Below are positions 18,874 to 27,236 of a stretch of DNA of 64,000 bases, piece by piece. The stretch is from Klebsiella pneumoniae (GTDB lineage Bacteria; Pseudomonadota; Gammaproteobacteria; Pseudomonadales; UBA5518), in contig CAMAXE010000011.1 in NCBI GenBank assembly GCA_945862145.1, positions 54,787 through 118,786 on the forward strand, read 5' to 3'. Under the pieces are notes generated by a model. That model was given only the letters and a program-made list of their open reading frames with translations, did not search any database and was not told where the DNA came from. Numbering within the stretch: position 1 is the first letter of the stretch; each line of letters starts with the position of its first letter. The position numbers were made by a program, and so were the translations under genes.

Positions 18874-19295
18874 GCGGATGCGGCCGGACTCAGCACGAGC
18901 AGCGGGATCCGGCGTGCGCAATTTTTCTGGTAACCAGCCCAGTGGGGGTTGTAGGTGTGGGCGAGCGGCAGCAGGCGCGCAGCCTCCGTGCCTTCTGCGA
19001 CGTGCGCGCTTACGCGCAGGCAACGCTTGCCCACCTCTACCTCGGCCTCGGGCCGCGACTGGAGATTGAAACACCACGCCGGCGGCAGTTCCTGACCACC
19101 GTTGGACCCGTACACCACGAAACGATCACCATCGGGCATGTAGACCAGCGGGCTGGTGCGCGGGACGCCGCTGCGTCTGCCTTGCGTGGTAAGCAACAGG
19201 ATCTTTCGCCCCAGACCGACCTCGCCAAGAATGCGTCCGCCGCTCGCCCGGTAGATCCATGTGTGGAACTTTGCAAACCTCTTCCAGCCGGACAT
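18870..19295 (-). CDS. Deazaflavin (F420)-dependent nitroreductase family protein (Ddn/DUF385-like)
   Basis: The 141-residue protein has the split-barrel fold signature of the Ddn family. LLLTTQGRRSGVPRTSPLVY (about residues 34-53) and VVYGSNGG are the stretches that hold the deazaflavin phosphate in known members, followed by PAWCFNLQSRPEAEVEVG. Family members reduce quinones or nitro compounds with F420H2, though some bind other flavins or haem. F420 is scarce in Proteobacteria, so the cofactor is uncertain. It heads the leftward run and overlaps the Nudix gene by four bases. Confidence 0.83.
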   Translation of the reverse strand: MSGWKRFAKFHTWIYRASGGRILGEVGLGRKILLLTTQGRRSGVPRTSPLVYMPDGDRFVVYGSNGGQELPPAWCFNLQSRPEAEVEVGKRCLRVSAHVAEGTEAARLLPLAHTYNPHWAGYQKNCARRIPLLVLSPAASA

Positions 19296-19429
19296 CGAAA
19301 CCCCTCTTTGACGCGCACTGTACGCAAGCCCCGCAGCCCGGGAAAGCCTTGGGTTCCCGCGCCCGCATCGGCGCCAAAACGCTGTGCTAGCATGCCGTCG
19401 GCATTACTCCGTAAGCGCGGGAGCGGATC

Positions 19430-20287
19430 ATGTCTGACGAAGGTATCGCACTGGTCACGGGTGCCAGCCGGGGCGCCGGAAAAGGCGTGGCAATCGGGCT
19501 CGGGATGCGTGGCTACACGGTGTATGTCACGGGTCGCTCCGAGCGCGAGGGCGATGCAGCGCTGCCGGGAACCATACACCGCACCGCGCAGGAGATCGAC
19601 GCGGCCGGCGGGCGCGGGATCGCGGTGCACTGCGACCACGCGGATGACCGGCAGGTCAAGGCGCTTTTCGACCGCATAGAGGCAGACTCGGGGCGGCTCG
19701 ACATCCTCTTCAACAATGCCACATTCATCCACGACGAACTGGTACTCCCCACGCCTTTCTGGGAGCGGAGCCCCGATATCGCGCGCATTCTCGACGTCGG
19801 CCTGCGCTCGGCATTCATCGCCAGCTGGCATGCCGCCAGGCTCATGGTGCCACGGCGGCGCGGACTGATCGCCATGGGCTCGTCCTTCGGTGCCGCCTGC
19901 TACATGCATAGCCCCGCCTACGGCGCCCAGAAGGCCGGACTCGACAAGATGGCCTGGGACATGTCCTTAGACCTGCGCGAGCATGCTGTCGCGGCGGTCT
20001 CGATCTGGCTTGGCCCCCTGCTCACCGAGCGCACCAGCAAGGTGTTTGCCGAGCACCCCGAGCAATACGCAGGCTTCGCCGAGCAGGCCGAACACCCGCA
20101 GTTCAGCGGGCTGCTGCTGGACCGGCTCTACAACGACCCTGAACTGATGACCAAGAGCGGACGCACTCTGATCGGCGCGGAGCTTGGCACTGAATACGGC
20201 CAGGCAGATGTAAACGGCCGCAGGCCCCCGTCCTACCGCGAAAGCCTCGGCTCACCGCTGCAATTCACTGACGCCATTGTGCGCTGA
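19430..20287 (+). CDS. SDR family oxidoreductase, DHRS1-like
   Basis: The 285-residue SDR has ALVTGASRGAGKG at the cofactor site and YVTGR for NADP-type recognition. The usual NNAG is altered to NNAT, and the active site is YGAQK. The sequence LMVPRRRGLIAMGSS and the long C-terminal extension resemble the DHRS1-type branch, which is found from bacteria to mammals. The start codon follows a GGGAGCGG ribosome-binding site. The substrate is unknown. It is followed by a thioesterase and another SDR on the same strand, suggesting a small acyl or keto-compound pathway. Confidence 0.82.
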   Translation: MSDEGIALVTGASRGAGKGVAIGLGMRGYTVYVTGRSEREGDAALPGTIHRTAQEIDAAGGRGIAVHCDHADDRQVKALFDRIEADSGRLDILFNNATFIHDELVLPTPFWERSPDIARILDVGLRSAFIASWHAARLMVPRRRGLIAMGSSFGAACYMHSPAYGAQKAGLDKMAWDMSLDLREHAVAAVSIWLGPLLTERTSKVFAEHPEQYAGFAEQAEHPQFSGLLLDRLYNDPELMTKSGRTLIGAELGTEYGQADVNGRRPPSYRESLGSPLQFTDAIVR

Positions 20288-20366
20288 CGAAAGAGGCCCC
20301 TTCGCCGCCATGGAAAAAGTCGACTTTCGCAATCGGCTATCTCGACACCTTGCAGCAGCACGATAA

Positions 20367-20804
20367 ATGAGCGGCTGGGATCACCCCGATCCTTTTGTAC
20401 ATGAGTTCCGGGTGCTGCCCGAGCACATCGACATCCTCGAACACGCCAACAACACGGTCTACGCGCACTGGTGCCAGGACGTTGCGTGGCGCCACTCCGG
20501 CCATCTGGGCATGCCGCCCTCGGCCTATCTGGAACTAGACCGCGCGATGGCGCTGCGCTCGGCACACTACGAATACCTCCTGCCCGCGCTTCTTCAGGAT
20601 GAGATACACGCCGGCACCTGGCTGGTCGCGAGCGACGGCCGCCTCCATATGCGCCGACATTTCCAGCTGCGCCGCGCGAGCGACGGCGCCACACTGCTCC
20701 GCGGCGACTGGGAGCTTGTGTGCATCCGCATATCCACCGGGCGGCCCACCCGCATGCCGCCGGAATTCATCGCCTGCTACCAACCGGCCGTGATCGGCGG
20801 CTGA
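20367..20804 (+). CDS. Acyl-CoA thioesterase, hotdog fold (YbgC/4-hydroxybenzoyl-CoA thioesterase type)
   Basis: The 145-residue protein has the single hotdog layout, with EHIDILEHANNTVYAHWCQDVAW near residues 19-41. The family motif is D/H-x-x-x-H-x-N-N-x-x-Y with a catalytic acid; here it reads HIDILEHANNTVY. It would hydrolyse an acyl-CoA in the cytoplasm. Gaps to its SDR neighbours are 79 and 86 bases. The acyl group is not deducible. Confidence 0.82.
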   Translation: MSGWDHPDPFVHEFRVLPEHIDILEHANNTVYAHWCQDVAWRHSGHLGMPPSAYLELDRAMALRSAHYEYLLPALLQDEIHAGTWLVASDGRLHMRRHFQLRRASDGATLLRGDWELVCIRISTGRPTRMPPEFIACYQPAVIGG

Positions 20805-20890
20805 GCGAGTCGCGGTGATGGTTCAGAGCCGCAGACCCCGGGCCCAAGCGGTGGTTTACCCGTGCGAGGCCGCTGCGCTAAGGTGTGGCG

Positions 20891-21658
20891 ATGAAGACAC
20901 CGCAGCAACTTTTTGATCTCAAGGGGCGCCATGCGTTGGTCACCGGGGCAGGCTCCGGCCTGGGACGTGCCTTTGCGCTGCAGTTGGCCGCGGCCGGCGC
21001 GACGGTCACCCTCGCCAGCCGCCGGCTGCAGCCCCTCGAGGACACCGCTGCAGCTATCCGTGACGCCGGTGGGGTAGCGCATGTCATGTGCCTCGATGTG
21101 CGTGAATCCGCGAGCGTCGATGCGGCCTTCGCCGGGCTCGCCGCTCCCCTCGACATCCTGGTGAACAACGCGGGTGTGGCGGCGGACAACATGCTGCTGC
21201 AGCTCGATGAAAAAGACTGGGATCTGGTCTTTGACGCCAACCTGAAGGGCGCCTGGCTGGTGGCGCGCGCCGCGGCCCGCCAGATGATCGAGGCCCAACG
21301 CGGCGGCTCGGTCATCAACATAGCCTCGGTGCTGGGCTCTGCCGTGCAGAAAGGCACGGCCCCCTATGCTGCCGCCAAGGCAGGTCTCATCCACCTCACC
21401 CGCGCCATGGCGCTCGAATGGGCGCGCTACCAGATCCGCGTGAACGCCATCGCACCCGGTTACTACCACACGGACATGGCGGCCGAGTACCTCGATTCCG
21501 CGAGCGGGCAGGCGATGGTAAAGCGCATCCCGCAACGGCGTCTCGGCGCGCCCCCCGAACTGGGTGGGGCGCTGTTGCTGCTCGCCTCGGAGGCCTCGTC
21601 CTACATGACCGGCTCGGTCATCACCGTCGATGGCGGCTTGTCGCTCGCCGTGATCTGA
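20891..21658 (+). CDS. Short-chain dehydrogenase/reductase
   Basis: The 255-residue SDR shows ALVTGAGSGLGRAF, LVNNAGVA, a catalytic Ser in NIASVLG, YAAAK and the terminal VDGGLSLAVI, so it is a complete classical enzyme of the FabG-like group. The ATG at 20891 is preferred over an in-frame GTG at 20885 because AAGG lies at the right distance before it. It follows the thioesterase gene and precedes a membrane protein gene, all rightward. Confidence 0.85.
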   Translation: MKTPQQLFDLKGRHALVTGAGSGLGRAFALQLAAAGATVTLASRRLQPLEDTAAAIRDAGGVAHVMCLDVRESASVDAAFAGLAAPLDILVNNAGVAADNMLLQLDEKDWDLVFDANLKGAWLVARAAARQMIEAQRGGSVINIASVLGSAVQKGTAPYAAAKAGLIHLTRAMALEWARYQIRVNAIAPGYYHTDMAAEYLDSASGQAMVKRIPQRRLGAPPELGGALLLLASEASSYMTGSVITVDGGLSLAVI

Positions 21659-21685
21659 GTCCGCCCTGCAACCCGGAGGCAGATC

Positions 21686-22501
21686 ATGCTGACCGCCCGC
21701 AAAAAAACCGCTGCGGCGATACCGGCACCGCGACGCCTCGAGTCAGAGCGCGGCATCGCGTGGATCACCGAGTCGTGGCCGGTGTTCCGTCGTGATCCCG
21801 GACTGTGGATCCTGATCGTCATCGTCTCCTTCATCGCCACCATCACGGTGGGCAAGATCCCTCTCATTAGCATGCTGGTCTCGCAGGTGCTGTCGTCGCT
21901 GATTCTGGGCGGCGTGGTGATCGTGGCCGCGAAGATCCGTCGCGGCGAGCGTGTGTGGATCGGCGATTTCATCGCGGTGCTGGGGCATCGCGGCATCGTC
22001 ACGCTGGTGCTGGCGAACCTGATCGGCGCGGCACTGACCGCGCTGGTGGCGCAGGCAGTGGTGCTGTATTACCTGGACGGCGGCGGCAGCGAACTGCTGC
22101 TGAGGGTGGAGAACGGAGGCTCCAGCCTCGCGCTCATCTCGATGCTCACCGGCGGGGTGCTGCTGCTGTCACTTGTGCTCGTGCCGGTGGCCGCGATGCT
22201 CTGGTTCGCCGTCCCGCTGGCGCTGCTGCGCGGGCTAGGCGTGCGCGACACCCTGACAACCAGCTGCGCGGGAGTCTTCGCCAACTCCATGCCGCTGCTC
22301 GCCTACGGCGTCGCCAGCCTCCTCTTGCTGATCGCCGGCGCCCTGCCCTTCCTACTCGGTCTGCTGGTGGTGCTGCCGATGCTGGGGATATCGATGTTGC
22401 TCAGTTTCGAGGATGTCTTTCCCGAGCCTGCAAACCCGGCTCAGGGCAGCGGCTCGCCCGACGCCGCACAGCGTTCGAGCAGCACCGAGGGCTCCCAGTA
22501 A
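21686..22501 (+). CDS. Integral membrane protein, BPSS1780-like
   Basis: The 271-residue protein has about six hydrophobic segments (roughly residues 40-60, 65-82, 105-130, 150-180, 200-235 and 238-252). An N-terminal cytoplasmic stretch contains GIAWITESWPVFRRDPGLW, which resembles the conserved front of the uncharacterised BPSS1780-type membrane proteins. No catalytic motif is visible. Its last 61 bases overlap the 3' end of the convergent fused beta-oxidation gene, which makes the polar, Ser-rich C-terminus suspicious as a read-through extension. Confidence 0.7.
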   Translation: MLTARKKTAAAIPAPRRLESERGIAWITESWPVFRRDPGLWILIVIVSFIATITVGKIPLISMLVSQVLSSLILGGVVIVAAKIRRGERVWIGDFIAVLGHRGIVTLVLANLIGAALTALVAQAVVLYYLDGGGSELLLRVENGGSSLALISMLTGGVLLLSLVLVPVAAMLWFAVPLALLRGLGVRDTLTTSCAGVFANSMPLLAYGVASLLLLIAGALPFLLGLLVVLPMLGISMLLSFEDVFPEPANPAQGSGSPDAAQRSSSTEGSQ

Positions 22502-24522
22502 CGGGGCCCCAACTGGTCACGAAACGCGCGGATCCGCGCCAGCACATCGCCAAGACCCACCGTCTGCGCATACATCATCGGTCCGCCCCGCACAGCGGGA
22601 AAACCGTAACCGTTGGCGTAGATGAGATCGATGTCAGAGGCGCGCTGCGCAATCCCCTCCTCCAGCGCGCGGCAGCCCTCGTTCACCAGCGCGTACATCA
22701 GGCGCTCAACGATCTCCGTGGCAGCAATCACCCGCTGCGCGACGCCCAGACGCGCGGCCTCATCACGGATCATCTGCTCGACTGCAGGATCGGGCCTGCG
22801 CTCACGGCCGCCCGCCTCGTAGAGATAGAACCCCGCACCCGTCTTCTGACCGAAACGTCCCTGTTCGGCCAGCATGTCGCCGGCGCGAAACCAGCGCGGA
22901 TCATCAGGGCGGTCGCTGCGGCTGCTGCGCGCCCTGAAACCGACATCGAGGCCCGCGAGATCACCCACCGCACAGGGCCCCATCGCCATGCCGAATGCCT
23001 CCATCGCGCCATCGACCTGTGACGGCGTGGCGCCCTCGAGAAGCAGCATTTGGGCCTCGCGCCCGTAGGGGATCAGCATGCGGTTGCCGACGAAGCCGTA
23101 GCAAACGCCCACCAGTGCAGGAATCTTGCCGACGCGCCGCGCCAGATCCATCACGGTGGCGACCACCTCGGGCGCGGTTTTGGCGCCGCGCACCACCTCC
23201 AGCAGCTTCATGATGTTGGCGGGGCTGAAGTAGTGCATGCCGATCACGTCCGCGGGGCGCGAGGTGGCGGCGGCAATCGCGTCGAGATCCTGGTAGCTGG
23301 TGTTGCTCGCGAGAATCGCGCCGGGCCGGCACACCGTGTCGAGACGGCCGAACACCTCCTGCTTCACCTGCAGATTCTCGAAAATCGCCTCGACCACGAG
23401 ATCCATGTCAGCCAGCAGGGAAAACTCGGCGCTCACCCGCACCCGCTCGAGGCGCTTGGCGAGCGTGGCATCGTCCAGACGCCCCTTCGCGCGCGCTGCC
23501 TGCCAGGTGCTACGGATCCGCTCCAGCGCCCGTGCAGCGGCGGCGTCATCGGTTTCGATGACCGTGACATGCAGCCCGCTCTCGGCAAAATTCATGGCTA
23601 TGCCGGCACCCATGGTGCCCCCGCCCAACACGCCGATGCGCTCCACCGTACGTCGCGTGGCGTCACGGCAGTCGGCGGGGAGCTTCGCTGCCTCGCGCTC
23701 GGCAAAAAACAGGTGACGCAGGGCTTTCGATTCAGTCGAAGACACGAGTTCGAGGAACATTTCGCGGGTGCGCAGCGCCGCCTCGGCCGCTGGCAGTGTC
23801 ACGCCCAGTTCGAGCGCGTCGACGATACGCTGGGGCGCCGTGCGGCCACGGGCTGATTTGCGCAGAGCCGTTTTTTCAGCGGCAAACCATGCGGTGTCGA
23901 TGCCATCGAGCACCGGCACGATCGCGGCCGTGGGTCGAGGCGTGGCACCGGCAGCAAGGAGTTCACGGGCGTAGGCAAGGGCTGCGGGGAGAAGCGCCTC
24001 CTGCGTGACACGGTCAACGAGGCCCGAGGCGCGGGCGGCCTCCGCGCTGATAGGCGCACCTCCGGTCATCAGGTCGAGTGCGGGCTTCACACCCATCAGG
24101 CGCGGCGCCCGCCGCGTGCCCCCGGCCCCGGGCAGCAAGCCCAGCTTGACCTCCGGCAACCCGAGCTTGGCGCGCGCATCGGCAATGCGGTAGTGACCCG
24201 CCATCGCTGCTTCCAGCCCACCGCCCAGCGCGGTGCCGTGAATCGCCACGATCACGGGCTTTGGCAGTGCTTCGAGGGCGTCGAGGACGTCAGGCAGCGC
24301 GGGCGCAAGCGGCGGCTTGCCGAACTCGGTGATATCAGCGCCGGCTATGAACGTGCGCCCGGCGCAGCAGAGCACCAGTGCGCGGCTGTCATCGGCCGCG
24401 GCACGGTTGATCGCCTCCAGCAGTCCGGCACGCACCGACTGCGAGGTGGCATTGACCGGCGGGTTGTCGATGGTGACGACGGCAAGTTCGCCATCGCGTG
24501 CGTAGTTGACGGTCTGGGACAC
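22441..24522 (-). CDS. Fused enoyl-CoA hydratase / 3-hydroxyacyl-CoA dehydrogenase, likely PaaF+PaaH function
   Basis: The 693-residue protein joins an N-terminal crotonase domain (FIAGADITEF near residue 60, and LGGGLEAAMAGHYRIA with the oxyanion-hole glycine and acidic residue near 100) to a 3-hydroxyacyl-CoA dehydrogenase. The latter has an NAD motif IGVLGGGTMGAGIAM near residue 298, the catalytic region IGMHYFSPANIMKLLEVV, and a duplicated C-terminal domain. It is the FadJ/FadB-like architecture. Being last in the paa operon, 26 bases after paaX, with no separate paaF or paaH nearby, it is inferred to do both the hydration of 2,3-didehydroadipyl-CoA and oxidation of 3-hydroxyadipyl-CoA. 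The start is GTG 24522 behind CCGGAGA. Confidence 0.88.
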   Translation of the reverse strand: MSQTVNYARDGELAVVTIDNPPVNATSQSVRAGLLEAINRAAADDSRALVLCCAGRTFIAGADITEFGKPPLAPALPDVLDALEALPKPVIVAIHGTALGGGLEAAMAGHYRIADARAKLGLPEVKLGLLPGAGGTRRAPRLMGVKPALDLMTGGAPISAEAARASGLVDRVTQEALLPAALAYARELLAAGATPRPTAAIVPVLDGIDTAWFAAEKTALRKSARGRTAPQRIVDALELGVTLPAAEAALRTREMFLELVSSTESKALRHLFFAEREAAKLPADCRDATRRTVERIGVLGGGTMGAGIAMNFAESGLHVTVIETDDAAAARALERIRSTWQAARAKGRLDDATLAKRLERVRVSAEFSLLADMDLVVEAIFENLQVKQEVFGRLDTVCRPGAILASNTSYQDLDAIAAATSRPADVIGMHYFSPANIMKLLEVVRGAKTAPEVVATVMDLARRVGKIPALVGVCYGFVGNRMLIPYGREAQMLLLEGATPSQVDGAMEAFGMAMGPCAVGDLAGLDVGFRARSSRSDRPDDPRWFRAGDMLAEQGRFGQKTGAGFYLYEAGGRERRPDPAVEQMIRDEAARLGVAQRVIAATEIVERLMYALVNEGCRALEEGIAQRASDIDLIYANGYGFPAVRGGPMMYAQTVGLGDVLARIRAFRDQLGPRYWEPSVLLERCAASGEPLP

Positions 24523-24548
24523 GGCTTGTCTCCGGGGGCAGGTGCAAC

Positions 24549-25496
24549 TCAGTTGCGAAAGCGCTTGCTGAAGGACTCCGCCGGCAAGCCGAGCGGGCCA
24601 CTCGCGCCTTGGAGTTGCGAGGAGACGTAGTCTAACGAACCGCCGCCCACACGCACATACAGTTCCGCGGCGAGCCGCCGCGCCTCCAGACCCGGCCAGT
24701 CACGCGGCAGCAGTTCGGCGGGCACGTCGGTGTCGTGGAGCAGGATGCGCCGGTACTCGTGGATCAGGAGTAAGCGCAGCGTGAAGCAGTCCTCGGGGCA
24801 GAGCTTTTTTTTCACTCGGAACAGCGCAGCACGCAGCGGCCGCAGCCGCTCGACGAAACGGGCGTAGGCCGCCGCAAGTGCCTCAAGTTCCCAGTTCTTC
24901 CACAGCACCTCGCGCAGCAGGCGATCCGACTGCAGCGCATCGGTGCCGGCCTGCATGATGACAACCTTGTCGGCCAGACCGAGTTCGGCCAGCACTTCGG
25001 CAATGCTGCTGGTGTCTGAGCCCGGATGCGCGAAGACACCAGCCGAGAGATTGCCGAACCCCGCCCATGCAACGCTACGCCTGAAACTCTCGCGGGCGCT
25101 CTCGGGAACCGCCACCGGAAGCAACAGCGTCCAGTTGCCGTCCCAGGCCGGGCGATCAGGCGCGTAGATACGGCGAGCGGCGCGCGCGTATTCGCGGCGG
25201 CCGTAGGGCGTAAAGCGGTAATAACTGCGGCGGCCCTCGCGACTCGCCTCGAGCCAGCCCTCCTGCACCAGACGGAAGGTAGAGGTGCGCACCAGGCGCT
25301 CGTCGATACCAAGGAGCCCCAGCGCCGCGACCAGACTGCCGAGCCACACCACGCCGCCATGCTGCGAGACGACGTCGCCAAACACGGTCACGATCAGCGA
25401 GGTGCAGCGGATCGGGCGACGCGCAGCGAATTCCTCGACCAGCGTGCCGATCGCGGCAAGAGGCGGGACGGGAGGGCGTGGCGCCGCGGGAGACAT
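24549..25496 (-). CDS. paaX: Phenylacetate operon repressor PaaX
   Basis: The 315-residue protein has the PaaX layout: an N-terminal winged helix (SLIVTVFGDVVSQHGGVVWLGSLVAALGLLG, with the recognition region VRTSTFRLVQEGWL near residues 68-81), a central domain and a C-terminal domain. PaaX binds paa promoters and is released by phenylacetyl-CoA. The ATG at 25496 lies four bases after the paaE stop, so the repressor is made from the operon it controls, giving feedback. A candidate operator lies between paaZ and paaK at 33905-33943. Confidence 0.93.
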   Translation of the reverse strand: MSPAAPRPPVPPLAAIGTLVEEFAARRPIRCTSLIVTVFGDVVSQHGGVVWLGSLVAALGLLGIDERLVRTSTFRLVQEGWLEASREGRRSYYRFTPYGRREYARAARRIYAPDRPAWDGNWTLLLPVAVPESARESFRRSVAWAGFGNLSAGVFAHPGSDTSSIAEVLAELGLADKVVIMQAGTDALQSDRLLREVLWKNWELEALAAAYARFVERLRPLRAALFRVKKKLCPEDCFTLRLLLIHEYRRILLHDTDVPAELLPRDWPGLEARRLAAELYVRVGGGSLDYVSSQLQGASGPLGLPAESFSKRFRN

Positions 25497-25500
25497 CAGC

Positions 25501-26595
25501 TCAGACCTGGTCGAAATCGAGCACGACGCGCTCACTGATCGGGTGCGCCTGACAACTGAGCACATAGCCCGCTGCCACCTCGGCCTCCCCGAGCGCGTGG
25601 TTCACGTCCATCTCGACCTCACCCTCGAGCAGCCTCGCCTTGCAGGTGGCACAAACCCCGCCCTTGCAGGAATAGGGCACATCGAGCCCAGCGTGCATCG
25701 CGGCATCGAGGATGTTCTCACCGTCGAAGGCCAGCGGAAAACGGCTGGAGCGACCGTCCAGGGTGACGGTCACATCGCTCACCCGGCCGCCGAAGCGTTC
25801 CGCGCGCTCCTGATGCCGGCGGATCATGCGCTGCGCATCCTCGGGATCGGCGTGGAAGAGTTCGTAGTGGATGCGTGCTTCCGGCACACCGCTTCCACGC
25901 AGACCGCGCGAGACCTCGGAGATCATCGCTTGCGGTCCGCACAAGTAGAACTCGTCGAAACTGCGGATGCTGATCAGGCGCTTGCGCTCGAGTTCAGCCC
26001 CCTTGCGGTTGTCGATGTGCCCGTTCAACACCTCGGCATCCTGCTCTTCGCGACTCAGGATATTGATCCAGTCGAAGCGGGTCAGGTAGCGGTTCTTCAG
26101 GAAGCCGAGTTCCTCACGGAACATGATCGTGCTGCTGCGCCGGTTACCGTACAGGAGCGTGAGTTCGCTGCGCGGTTCGCGCGCCAGCACGGACTTGATG
26201 ATCGAGAGGATCGGCGTAATGCCACTGCCCGCGGCAATGCAGAGATAGCGCCGTGCCCGCGCGGCGTCTGGATCGACCGCAAAATCGCCCTGCGGAGGCG
26301 CCACATCGAGTACATCGCCGACCCGCAGGGCCGTGTGCGCCCAACCTGAAAACACGCCGCCCTCGATGCGCTTCACCGCCACCCGCAGGCGCGGCTCGTC
26401 GAGCCCCGAGCAGATCGAATAGCAGCGGCGCATCTCCTGCCCCGCGATCCGCGCGCGCAGCGTGAGGTACTGACCGGGCCGAAAGGCAAATACCGGCGCG
26501 AGCGCGGGTGGCAGCTCGAACTCGAGGCTGAGCGCGGTGTCGGTCTCGGGCGCAAGCGCACTGACGCGCAGGGAATGAAACGCAGCATCTGCCAT
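25501..26595 (-). CDS. paaE: 1,2-phenylacetyl-CoA epoxidase reductase subunit
   Basis: The 364-residue protein has an N-terminal FAD domain (RPGQYLTLRA and RRCYSICSG near residues 40-63), an NAD domain (GSGITPILSIIKS near 125) and a C-terminal plant-type 2Fe-2S ferredoxin domain with CKGGVCATC and a fourth Cys at VLSCQAH. It passes electrons from NADPH to the diiron centre of PaaA. The ATG is preceded by AAGGAG. It is 32 bases downstream of paaD within the operon. Confidence 0.96.
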   Translation of the reverse strand: MADAAFHSLRVSALAPETDTALSLEFELPPALAPVFAFRPGQYLTLRARIAGQEMRRCYSICSGLDEPRLRVAVKRIEGGVFSGWAHTALRVGDVLDVAPPQGDFAVDPDAARARRYLCIAAGSGITPILSIIKSVLAREPRSELTLLYGNRRSSTIMFREELGFLKNRYLTRFDWINILSREEQDAEVLNGHIDNRKGAELERKRLISIRSFDEFYLCGPQAMISEVSRGLRGSGVPEARIHYELFHADPEDAQRMIRRHQERAERFGGRVSDVTVTLDGRSSRFPLAFDGENILDAAMHAGLDVPYSCKGGVCATCKARLLEGEVEMDVNHALGEAEVAAGYVLSCQAHPISERVVLDFDQV

Positions 26596-26627
26596 CGGGT
26601 GATCTCCTTCGATTCCGCTTGCGCCGA

Positions 26628-27236
26628 CTACAGGCGCTTGAAGGCATCAAACGACTCGCTGCAGTCGCGGCATTGCCACAGCGATTTGCAGGCCGTGGAG
26701 CCGAATTCGCTGATACAGCGCGTAGCAGTTGACCCGCATTGCGGGCACGCGGGGGCAGGATCGGCGGCACCGGCATCAGGGCTGGTCATTGCGGGCGGGG
26801 CAACACCGTAACGACGCAGACTCTCCCGCGCCCCCGGCGTTATCCAGTCGGTGGTCCAGGCTGGCGCGAGGCGCGTCGAGACAGTCACAGGCGCAACACC
26901 CGCGGCCTCGAGAACCGCGCGGATATCCTGCTCGATGGTGTGCATCGCCGGGCAACCGGACCAGGTAGGCGTGATCACGACACGCAGCCCGCTGGCGGTG
27001 GACTCGAGCGCCCGCAAGACGCCCAATTCGCGCACCGACAGCACGGGAATCTCGGGATCCCGGACCTGCTCGAGCAGCGACCAGAGCCAGGCGAGCGCCG
27101 GATCCGACTGCGAGGCGCGATCCGCGGCCAGCTCCGCCTCCACCAGCGGTATCCGCAAATAAATGGGGTCAGACCCCATTTTATCAATGGGGTCAGACCC
27201 CATTTTATCGGGGCTAGGGCTTGCGGGACTCACCAT
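26628..27236 (-). CDS. paaD: Phenylacetyl-CoA epoxidase-associated protein PaaD, with REP-derived N-terminus
   Basis: The 202-residue protein has the MIP18/SufT-like domain (VRDPEIPVLSVRELGVLR, PTWSGCPAM) and the PaaD C-terminal zinc ribbon (CPQCGS and CRDC) with SEFGSTACKSLWQC. PaaD is needed for iron-sulfur or diiron maturation of the epoxidase. The start ATG 27236 overlaps the paaC stop (ATGGTGA). Its first residues include the duplicated octamer DKMGSDPI, translated from two REP palindromes, so this N-terminus is about 30 residues longer than ordinary PaaD. An alternative start is an ATG inside the second REP copy. Confidence 0.92.
   Translation of the reverse strand: MVSPASPSPDKMGSDPIDKMGSDPIYLRIPLVEAELAADRASQSDPALAWLWSLLEQVRDPEIPVLSVRELGVLRALESTASGLRVVITPTWSGCPAMHTIEQDIRAVLEAAGVAPVTVSTRLAPAWTTDWITPGARESLRRYGVAPPAMTSPDAGAADPAPACPQCGSTATRCISEFGSTACKSLWQCRDCSESFDAFKRL
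27159..27209. repeat. Two tandem REP palindromes inside the 5' end of paaD
   Basis: Two copies of the GGGGTCAGACCCC palindrome, 10-1-10 (27161-27181) and 9-1-9 (27186-27204), lie 24 bases apart centre to centre, exactly eight codons. On the paaD strand they are read in frame without stops. They are the same family as 12901-12931. Confidence 0.9.
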
